Below, piece after piece: positions 54,237 to 61,178 of a DNA stretch of 64,000 nt. Position 1 is the first letter of the stretch. Each line of letters begins with the position of its first letter. Origin of the DNA: Phycisphaeraceae bacterium (GTDB lineage: Bacteria > Planctomycetota > Phycisphaerae > Phycisphaerales > Phycisphaeraceae); the NCBI GenBank assembly GCA_040222855.1, contig JAVKCD010000019.1, positions 166,912-230,911 on the forward strand. Direction: 5' to 3'. The notes below the pieces were generated by a model. The model made no database searches. It had not been told where the DNA came from and saw only the letters and a list, made by a program, of their open reading frames with translations. A program made the position numbers and the translations under genes.

Positions 54237-56036
54237 TCAGCGCCTGCTGAGCAAAAGAGCCGGGAGGCCGAGGAGTAGGGCCGAGGCAGGTTCGGGAAGC
54301 GCAAGAGGAGCGGCTGCGGGTGTGGCGTCGAAACCGAAGGCTGAGGCGAGGAGTGAGAGGTCGATGAGATCGACGACGGCGTCGCCGTTGAAATCACCCA
54401 GAGACCAGCGGGCGTCGGTTGCGCCAAAGTGGGTGGCGAGTGTTGAGAGATCGACGAGATCGACTTTGAAGTCGAGGTTGGTATCGCCTAGTTCTGATCC
54501 GAAGATGTCGCGGACCCAGAAGGCGATGTCATCGGCGTCGGTGTCGAGGTCACCATCGAGATCGAAGGCTGGGTCGCCTAAGAGGGTTGCCAGGAGTTCG
54601 AGGTCTCGGAGGTTGACCATAGCGTTGAGGTCAATGTCGCCTGGGACATCGCCGAGATTGACATTAACGATGGTGGCTCGTGCAAGGGGATCGCCGAGGA
54701 CCATGTTTTGCCAGGAGAGGTAAGGGATGCCTGACCAGGCAGCTTCGACCCATGACAATCGTTGGAAGGCTCCGAGGTCGGTCAGGAAGTTGGGGAGGAG
54801 ATGTTCGTTGTCGGCCATGCCAAAGGTAAACGGCTCGTAGACAGCGCCGATCCCGAAGGTTCCGCCTGCTGCTATCCAGTCAGCGAGTTGCGCCTGATCG
54901 TTATAGCCATTGACGATGCCGTTGAAGTTGCGGGCAGAAAAACTTTCGGTGCTGTTATAGATAGCACCATCGACAAGCTGGTCTGACCATGTGTTGATGA
55001 AACCACGATTATCTGTGTTACCGCCATTGTGGTTTCCGCCGTAGGTAATGAGGCCTGCGACGGGCCCTTCGACGACGCGAGCGCTGGCGGTTCCGAGAAA
55101 GGCGGCGGTCTCTTCACCAAGAAGAAACTCTGAGCCGTTATCGTCGAACTCAACGGCATTGTAGTAGAAGGGAGTTGAGTTGACGAAATCATCGAAGTCA
55201 TCGCCGCCCTCATTGAGGCCGTTGAAGATTGACCAGTCGAACTCACTGCTTGAGTTTTCATCGACGACGATGGTGTAGTGACTAGTGTTGTAGATGGGGT
55301 TTTTAGCGCGATCAATCATCGCCAGAACATCTTTGACGGAGTAGCCATCGAGACGCGATGTAAGCAGCATGTCGCCAGCATCAGACTCAGTGCCTCCGGG
55401 CTCTCTCATGCGGTAGGCTGTTCCGCCGCCGATGATCTGGAAGCTGTTGGGATTGGTGATCGTTGAGCGATCAAAGTCTGTGATCTTCGACGTGCTACTC
55501 CAGTAGGGGTTGGTCACAAAGTTATCGGAGGCGGAGTCAAAAGGTCCGTTGGCCTCGCCAGTCTCGGTGTCCTGCCAGAGGAGTGTGAGTTCAGAATCGA
55601 CGGAGGCGTAGGTTGCGTTGTCGGCATTGAGCAGATTGACGGCTGTGGGCGGATTGTTGCCGGCGCTGGGTGTGTTGCGATCGTCGATGCGATGGGGGAT
55701 GCCCTTGGTGAGGGTGATGACGGCGACCTGCTGCTCGAGGTTGTTGGTGGTGAGATAGTCGCGGATGGGGTCGCGGAGTTTGCCGGTGTAGTCGGCATAA
55801 TCGAAGAAGGTGCTGCCGGTGACGGTCGGGTCGTTGAGATCGAAGCCTAGGACGCCGGGGCGTGAGGTGAGGTAGTGGTTGTAGACGGCGACGCTATCGG
55901 CCTGGGCCGAGTTGTAGACGACCAGGACGTTGTCCTCGTCCAGTGCGAGAGCGGGAGCGGCCGCAGCAAGCAGTGTGCAAGCGGCTGCCAAGAGCCCGCG
56001 GGCACTGGTGCAAAGCGATGGATAGAGCTTGGGCAT
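54237..56036 (-). CDS. TIGR03790-like secreted protein with dockerin-like repeats and PEP-CTERM-like tail
   Basis: 599 residues from the ATG at 56036, with GGGA upstream and a signal peptide directly following (GLLAAACTLLAAAAPALA). The main domain has DNVLVVYNSAQADSVAVYNHYLTSRPG, VAVITLTKGIPHRID, LLTSRLDGYSVKDVLAMID and GPVAGLITYGGNH. This matches the TIGR03790 pattern of uncharacterised exported proteins in planctomycetes and relatives. Residues about 466-570 hold three calcium-loop, dockerin-type repeats (GDTNLDFKVDLVDLSTLA, GDFNGDAVVDLIDLSLLA). The end, LPEPASALLLGLPALLLSRR, is a PEP-CTERM-like sorting signal. A small CGGGG/CCCCG hairpin (56054-56070) lies in its leader. Confidence 0.8.
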   Translation of the reverse strand: MPKLYPSLCTSARGLLAAACTLLAAAAPALALDEDNVLVVYNSAQADSVAVYNHYLTSRPGVLGFDLNDPTVTGSTFFDYADYTGKLRDPIRDYLTTNNLEQQVAVITLTKGIPHRIDDRNTPSAGNNPPTAVNLLNADNATYASVDSELTLLWQDTETGEANGPFDSASDNFVTNPYWSSTSKITDFDRSTITNPNSFQIIGGGTAYRMREPGGTESDAGDMLLTSRLDGYSVKDVLAMIDRAKNPIYNTSHYTIVVDENSSSEFDWSIFNGLNEGGDDFDDFVNSTPFYYNAVEFDDNGSEFLLGEETAAFLGTASARVVEGPVAGLITYGGNHNGGNTDNRGFINTWSDQLVDGAIYNSTESFSARNFNGIVNGYNDQAQLADWIAAGGTFGIGAVYEPFTFGMADNEHLLPNFLTDLGAFQRLSWVEAAWSGIPYLSWQNMVLGDPLARATIVNVNLGDVPGDIDLNAMVNLRDLELLATLLGDPAFDLDGDLDTDADDIAFWVRDIFGSELGDTNLDFKVDLVDLSTLATHFGATDARWSLGDFNGDAVVDLIDLSLLASAFGFDATPAAAPLALPEPASALLLGLPALLLSRR

Positions 56037-56096
56037 GCATTCCCGATCGAAGGCGGGGGGTTTCTCCCCGTGAGTTGGAACGCACGGGATACCTAC

Positions 56097-56102
56097 ATTA
56101 TG
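56097..56102 (-). promoter_or_regulatory. Possible -10 element for the TIGR03790 gene
   Basis: CATAAT on the minus strand, about 60 nt before the start codon. The -35 region at the right distance is weak (CGACCC). Confidence 0.25.
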
Positions 56103-56193
56103 CACGATGGACCCCTGCTGGGTCGTAATTTTCGGTGATTCATCGAGTTGCGCGTCTGGATAAAGGGGTTTTGCAGGCCTTGGGGTCGGTCTA

Positions 56194-57513
56194 TCAGGCC
56201 TGAACGATACGGGCGGAAGGGTTTACCTGGTTTCTCATAACCCCCCGAGTGTCCACGATCAGGCGGGCGTGCTGGGCGATCATGGACCAGTCGTACCAGC
56301 CGTGGTGGCAGGCAATAACAATAGCATCGGCGTCGGCGAGAGCCTGCTCTGACCAGTCGATGCTCTTGAGCCCGAGGTTCAGACCGTTAGCAACGGGTGC
56401 TTCGGGCAGGTAGGGGTCGTGGTAGGTGATGCGGGCACCGAGTTGGCGAAGTCGGCGGATCAGTTCGTAGCTTGGTGACTCGCGGACGTCATCGACATCA
56501 GGTTTGTACGCGAGACCAAGGATCAGGATTTTGGCATCGCGAACGGAAAGGCCGGCGTCGTTGAGCGCGAGGGCGGTGCGTTCGACGACGTAGCGCGGCA
56601 TGGCGTGGTTGACCTCACCGGCGAGCTCAATGAAGCGTGTGGGTTGACCCGCCGCTTTGGCACGCCAGGCCATGTAGAAGGGGTCGATCGGGATGCAGTG
56701 CCCGCCGAGGCCGGGGCCGGGGTAGAACGGTTGGAAGCCGAAGGGCTTGGTGGACGCGGCCTGGATGACTTCCCAGATATCGACGCCTATGTCGGAGAGG
56801 ACAACTTTCATCTCGTTGACGAGCGCGATGTTGACGGCGCGGTAGATGTTTTCGAGGAGCTTGGCGGCCTCGGCGACTTCGGCAGAGGAGACCGGCACGA
56901 CCTGATCGAAGGCCGTTTGGTAGAGCGCGGTCGCGCGACGTGTGGCTTCATCGTCGAGCCCGCCAACGAGTTTGGGGACGCTGCGGAGCGTCTGGTCCTG
57001 GCGGCCGGGGTCTTCGCGCTCGGGTGAGTAGGCGATAAAGCAATCGGAACCTGGGGTGTAGCCGTGGGCAGTGAGGATGGGGGCGACGAGGTCCCGGGTG
57101 GTGCCGGGGTAGGTCGTGGATTCGAGGACGACAAGGGCACCTCGCCTGAGTCGTTGGGCGGCGGTGGTGGCTGCCTCGATGACGTGGCTCAGGTCGGGTT
57201 CGCGGTGTGGCCCAAGAGGGGTGGGCACGGCGATGAGCACGGCGTCGGCTAGCCCGATGGCGACGGGGTCGGTGGTGGGTGTGAAGCGGCCGGAGCGGAT
57301 GGCCTCAGCGACGCGGGTTTCGGGGATATGCCGGAGGGTGCTGCGGCCCTCAGCGAGCCTGGCGACCTTGGAGGCGTCGAGGTCGAAGCCAATCACCTTG
57401 AGCCCGGCTTCGGCGAGTGTGAGCGCCAGCGGGAGACCGACGTAGCCCAGGGCCATCACGGCCACGGTGGCTGGGGGGTGCAGGGCGAGGGGTTGATCAG
57501 TGTTCTCAGTCAC
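56194..57513 (-). CDS. UDP-N-acetylglucosamine 6-dehydrogenase-like nucleotide-sugar dehydrogenase
   Basis: About 439 residues from a GTG at 57513 (VTENTDQPLAL), chosen because family members begin shortly before the Rossmann strand; longer upstream reading frame has no recognisable protein. NAD motif VAVMALGYVGLPLA has Ala where the first Gly of GxGYVGLP is usual. Catalytic Cys is in GGHCIPIDPFYMAW, a form typical of the WbpA/UDP-GlcNAc dehydrogenase branch rather than UDP-glucose dehydrogenase. LGLAYKPDVDDVRESPS marks the C-terminal domain. It supplies uronic acids for surface polysaccharide. The 185-nt divergent region is shared with trxA. Confidence 0.9.
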   Translation of the reverse strand: MTENTDQPLALHPPATVAVMALGYVGLPLALTLAEAGLKVIGFDLDASKVARLAEGRSTLRHIPETRVAEAIRSGRFTPTTDPVAIGLADAVLIAVPTPLGPHREPDLSHVIEAATTAAQRLRRGALVVLESTTYPGTTRDLVAPILTAHGYTPGSDCFIAYSPEREDPGRQDQTLRSVPKLVGGLDDEATRRATALYQTAFDQVVPVSSAEVAEAAKLLENIYRAVNIALVNEMKVVLSDIGVDIWEVIQAASTKPFGFQPFYPGPGLGGHCIPIDPFYMAWRAKAAGQPTRFIELAGEVNHAMPRYVVERTALALNDAGLSVRDAKILILGLAYKPDVDDVRESPSYELIRRLRQLGARITYHDPYLPEAPVANGLNLGLKSIDWSEQALADADAIVIACHHGWYDWSMIAQHARLIVDTRGVMRNQVNPSARIVQA

Positions 57514-57697
57514 GCCGAGGATGATAGCCCGTGTCGGGGGTGTTCTGTGATGTGTGTGGAATAGTGGGGGCATGGCCGTGGTTGACGGATTTACCCGGCT
57601 AGAGGCCGGGCATGGCAGAACGACGGACCTTGGCCTAGGATTCGTGAAACGAGAACCCCTTGCTCGCTGCGGCGGGCTGAACCTGAAGGATAGAACT

Positions 57698-58030
57698 ATG
57701 GCCAGTGAAACTGTGCTGGAGCTCACCGATTCGAACTTTGACCAGGAAGTCATCAACAGCGATCAGCCCGTGCTGGTCGATTTCTGGGCCGAGTGGTGCC
57801 AGCCGTGCCGGATGCTCGGACCGACGATAGACGAACTGGCGACTGAGTACCAAGGCAAGGTCAAGGTTGGTAAAGTGGATACGGACAACAATCGCGACAC
57901 CGCTGTGAAGTACGGCATTCAGTCGATCCCGACGGTAATGCTGTTCCAGAAGGGTGAGGTCGTGAAAAAGTTTGTCGGCCTCCAGCCAAAGCCGGCTTTC
58001 GCGGCGGAACTCGACAAGGTCTCCGGCTAA
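57698..58030 (+). CDS. trxA: Thioredoxin
   Basis: 110 residues from the ATG at 57698 with GAAGGA upstream. Active site WAEWCQPCRM, so WCQPC instead of the usual WCGPC; the family otherwise fits closely (VLVDFWAEWC, KVDTDNN, YGIQSIPTVMLFQKGE with the cis-Pro). A cytosolic protein-disulfide reductant. It is followed by a strong terminator and stands as a single-gene unit. The Gly-to-Gln change between the cysteines may shift redox potential. Confidence 0.95.
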   Translation: MASETVLELTDSNFDQEVINSDQPVLVDFWAEWCQPCRMLGPTIDELATEYQGKVKVGKVDTDNNRDTAVKYGIQSIPTVMLFQKGEVVKKFVGLQPKPAFAAELDKVSG

Positions 58031-58060
58031 ACCGCCGGTTTAACCAGCCCCCCCACCGAT

Positions 58061-58105
58061 GCCCGCGGCGTGCTCTGCAATAGAGCCCCGCGGGCGTCTT
58101 ATTTT
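58061..58105 (+). terminator. Intrinsic terminator of trxA
   Basis: An outer stem GCCCGCGG (58061-58068) pairs with CCGCGGGC (58088-58095); an inner stem GCTCT/AGAGC closes on a five-base loop. The tail GTCTTATTTT follows. Confidence 0.88.
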
Positions 58106-58147
58106 GACCGATAGGCGATAAGCTCTGGGACAACAGTGGAGGTCCTG

Positions 58148-59380
58148 ATGTCGACACGATTCGAGCAGACGCGGCTGGATAACGGCCTAGAAATCGTAAC
58201 CGAGAGCTGGCCTTCGGCGTACACCTCGGCGATTGGGTTTTTCGTGCGTGCGGGAGCGCGTGACGAGACGCCGAAGCAGATGGGGGTGTCGCACTTTCTT
58301 GAGCACATGATGTTCAAGGGCACAGCGTCGCGGAGTGCGGAGGAGGTCAACCGGGCTTTTGATGAGGCGGGGGCGAACTACAACGCTTACACCTCGCACG
58401 AGCAGACGGTGTATTACGCGCATGTGCTACCCGAGCGGCTGGATGAAGTCACAGACCTGTTCGCGGACATGCTGCGGCCCGCGCTGCGAGAAGAAGACTT
58501 CGATATGGAGAAGAACGTCATCCTCGAAGAGATCGGGATGTACGACGACCGGCCGGACTGGCGGCTGCAGCACGAGTTGCTTGAGCGGTATTTCGGCCAT
58601 CACCCGCTGGGCTTTCGAGTGTTGGGCACCCATGACACGGTCTCGAAGCTGACGGCGGAGGGGATGCGGAAGTATTTCGATCATCGCTATGCGAGCAATC
58701 AGATCGTTGTTGCGGCGGCGGGGCATGTGGATCACGCTCACCTGGTGAAGCGGGTTGGTGCCTTGACGGATCATTGGAAGGCTTCTGACCTCAATGGTCG
58801 TCATCCGGCGGAGCCAGCGGCGGCGGCAGGGCCCGTGACGGTTCAGGATGACAAGGCGGCGCGACACTACTCGGCTTTTGTGTGCCCGGCCCCCGGGATG
58901 CAGGATGAGCGGCGGTATGTCGCCAAGATTTTTGCGGACCTGGTCGGTGACGGCGAAGGTTCGCGGCTGTTTTGGGCGCTGATCGATCCGGGGCTGGCTG
59001 ATGAGGCCGACCTCTCTTACGACCCTCATACCGATGGCGGGGTGTATATGGCGTACGTGGCTTGCCCGCCTGGCGATGCGGAGCGGGTTGAGACGATCCT
59101 GATGGAGACCCTCAAGTCGGTGGCCACGGACCTGGATGAAGATGAGTTGACACGAGCAAAAAATAAACTGGCCACGTCGGCGACGCTTCAAGGTGAACGG
59201 CCGAGCGGTCGGATGCACGCCATCGGTTCTCAGTGGCTCAATCTGGGGACCTACAGCACGCCCAGGGAAGAACTTGAGCGGCTGATGGCGGTGACGCGAC
59301 AGGATGTGCTGAGTCTGATCGAGGCTTTTCCGATCGAGCCGCGAACGTGGGTGCGGATGTCACCTTCGGGGAAAGGCTGA
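58148..59380 (+). CDS. M16 family zinc protease (processing-peptidase-like)
   Basis: 410 residues from the ATG at 58148, preceded by GGAGG (58138-58142). The inverted zinc motif HFLEHMMFKGT (HxxEH) is in place, with the distal Glu in the ENVILEEIGMYDD-like stretch (KNVILEEIGM) downstream. It is similar to the M16B bacterial peptidases related to mitochondrial processing peptidase. No signal peptide is seen, so it probably acts in the cytosol. Its stop lies 3 nt from the next start, so it is co-transcribed with the RibB-X gene. Confidence 0.92.
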   Translation: MSTRFEQTRLDNGLEIVTESWPSAYTSAIGFFVRAGARDETPKQMGVSHFLEHMMFKGTASRSAEEVNRAFDEAGANYNAYTSHEQTVYYAHVLPERLDEVTDLFADMLRPALREEDFDMEKNVILEEIGMYDDRPDWRLQHELLERYFGHHPLGFRVLGTHDTVSKLTAEGMRKYFDHRYASNQIVVAAAGHVDHAHLVKRVGALTDHWKASDLNGRHPAEPAAAAGPVTVQDDKAARHYSAFVCPAPGMQDERRYVAKIFADLVGDGEGSRLFWALIDPGLADEADLSYDPHTDGGVYMAYVACPPGDAERVETILMETLKSVATDLDEDELTRAKNKLATSATLQGERPSGRMHAIGSQWLNLGTYSTPREELERLMAVTRQDVLSLIEAFPIEPRTWVRMSPSGKG

Positions 59381-59383
59381 TCG

Positions 59384-60577
59384 ATGCACCCGATCTCGGA
59401 GATTCTTGATGAGCTTCGTCAGGGGAAGATGATCGTTCTAGCGGACGACGAGCACCGCGAGAACGAGGGTGATCTGGTGATCGCGGCGCAGTTCATCACG
59501 CCTGAGGTGATCAGTTTCATGCTCCGTCAGGCGGCGGGGATGATGTGTATTGCGTTGAGCCCGGCGATCTGTGATCGGCTGCGGCTTGATCCGCAAGCGG
59601 TGGTTAATACGTCGTCTCGCAGCACGGCGTACACGGTGTCGGTGGATGCCCATGATCGTTACGGGGTGACGACAGGTGTGAGTGCGCAAGATCGGGTGAC
59701 GACGCTTCGGCTGCTCGCTGATCCGGCGTCGGGTCCGATGGATTTTGTGCGGCCGGGGCATATCCACCCGCTGCGGGCTCGGGCGGGAGGTGTGCTGGTG
59801 CGTACCGGGCAGACGGAGGGATCGGTTGATCTGTGTCGCCTCGCGGGTCTTGAGGAGGCGGCGGTGATCATCGAAGTGATGAAGGGCGACGGCACCATGG
59901 CCCGGCGGCCGGACCTTGAGCGATTGTGCTCGGAGCACAACCTGAAGATGTGCACGGTGGCGGACGTGATCGAGCACCGTTTGTCTCGGGAGTTGCTGGT
60001 CGAGCGGGTCGATGAGGCCGAGATCGAGACGGCGGAGGGCCCATTTCGGCTGATTGCTTTTGAATCGCGCGTGGACCCGATGCCGCATGTGGCGTTGGTG
60101 AAGGGGGAGATCGGGCGACTCGACGCGGACGGGCTGCCAGTGGATATCGATGAGCCGGTGCTGGTTCGGATGCACAGCCAGAATCTGCTGGGTGATGTTT
60201 TTGGTGACGTGAGCAAGCCGTCGGGCCGATCGCTTCGGGCGGCGATGCGGAAGATCCAGGCTGAGGGGCGCGGCGCGGTGGTCTATCTCCGGCACGAGGG
60301 GATGGGTGCGGGGTTGCTCAAGCGATTGCAGACGCTAAAGGAATCGGAGCGTTCGGATGAGCCGCGGCCCCAGCCGGTGCGCAGTCAGGAGCATCCGGGG
60401 GTTCGCCCGCCCGCTCGCAAGCAGGACTACGGGATCGGGTCGCAGATCCTTCGGAATCTGGGGATTCGGCGTCTAAAGCTGCTGACCGATCACCCGTTTA
60501 CGCCTACGGCGCTGAGCGGGTTTGGGCTGAGCATTGAGGGGTTCGAGGGGCTGCTGGATGACGCTTCAGAGGACTGA
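59384..60577 (+). CDS. ribB: DHBP synthase fused to degenerate GTP cyclohydrolase II domain (RibBX-like)
   Basis: 397 residues. Residues 1-200 are 3,4-dihydroxy-2-butanone 4-phosphate synthase for riboflavin: DDEHRENEGDLV (21-32), STAYTVSVDAHD, RPGHIHPLRAR and RTGQTEGSVDLCRLAG are all intact. Residues about 220-390 follow the GTP cyclohydrolase II fold, but VRMHSQNLLGDVFGDVSKPSG lacks all three zinc cysteines of HSECLTGDVFGSLRCDC. Later motifs are eroded too (YLRHEGMGAGL, LLTDHPF). This looks like the RibBX arrangement, in which only the first activity remains, so GTP cyclohydrolase II must be encoded elsewhere. The symbol refers to the intact half. Confidence 0.88.
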   Translation: MHPISEILDELRQGKMIVLADDEHRENEGDLVIAAQFITPEVISFMLRQAAGMMCIALSPAICDRLRLDPQAVVNTSSRSTAYTVSVDAHDRYGVTTGVSAQDRVTTLRLLADPASGPMDFVRPGHIHPLRARAGGVLVRTGQTEGSVDLCRLAGLEEAAVIIEVMKGDGTMARRPDLERLCSEHNLKMCTVADVIEHRLSRELLVERVDEAEIETAEGPFRLIAFESRVDPMPHVALVKGEIGRLDADGLPVDIDEPVLVRMHSQNLLGDVFGDVSKPSGRSLRAAMRKIQAEGRGAVVYLRHEGMGAGLLKRLQTLKESERSDEPRPQPVRSQEHPGVRPPARKQDYGIGSQILRNLGIRRLKLLTDHPFTPTALSGFGLSIEGFEGLLDDASED

Positions 60578-60590
60578 GGCGATCTCCCGA

Positions 60591-61037
60591 TCACTCGTCA
60601 TCGTTACTGATCCCGCGGTAGCCACGGCTCGGGGCATCCTCGTCTCTGGGCTGTGCTTGAGGCTCGTCCTCATCGTGGGCCGAGAGCACGCTATTGGAGT
60701 AGCCCCGGCTGCCTGAGGGCTGATCGGAATCAGACATCGAGGAGGCGGAAGGGTGCTCAGCGCGGAGGTCGTTGTGCCGATTGGTCGGGGCTTCGCCGCG
60801 AGGACGGGCCTCGTTGATGGTGAGCGGACGGTTATTAAACGGCTGACCGGCGAGCGCCTCGATGGCTTTGGCACCCTCATCGTGATTCGGCATCTCGACG
60901 AAGGCGAAGCCTCGCGGACGACCGGTTTCGCGGTCAAACACGAGGGTGGCTCGATCGACCACGCCAAAGGGCTTGAAGTGCTCGACGAGGTCCTGATCGG
61001 TGGTGTCGTAGGGCAGATTGCCGACGTAGATATTCAC
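60591..61037 (-). CDS. RRM-domain RNA-binding protein
   Basis: 148 residues. One RRM at 1-80: RNP2 is IYVGNLPY and RNP1 is RGFAFVEM. A low-complexity acidic, Ser/Arg/Gln-rich tail (about 85-148) includes SRGYSN and SRGYRG repeats. The plan resembles cyanobacterial cold-induced Rbp proteins with a disordered tail. Convergent with the RibB-X gene, 13 nt apart. Confidence 0.92.
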   Translation of the reverse strand: MNIYVGNLPYDTTDQDLVEHFKPFGVVDRATLVFDRETGRPRGFAFVEMPNHDEGAKAIEALAGQPFNNRPLTINEARPRGEAPTNRHNDLRAEHPSASSMSDSDQPSGSRGYSNSVLSAHDEDEPQAQPRDEDAPSRGYRGISNDDE

Positions 61038-61178
61038 GCCCCTGTGTCCTTCATGGTGAGTTAATAAACGGCCGGGAACCCGCAGACAGCTTTGAACAAC
61101 GCAGGATGCTTCCCGGTGTGACCTAGAACACTAGCCCGGAAAGCGGGTGAGTTCAAGGGCTGGGTCACGATGGTTTGA

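Noticed and set aside
57514..57756. Upstream extension of the nucleotide-sugar dehydrogenase
   Set aside because: It has no homology-like features, runs into the trxA 5' region, and the family normally starts just before the Rossmann motif.
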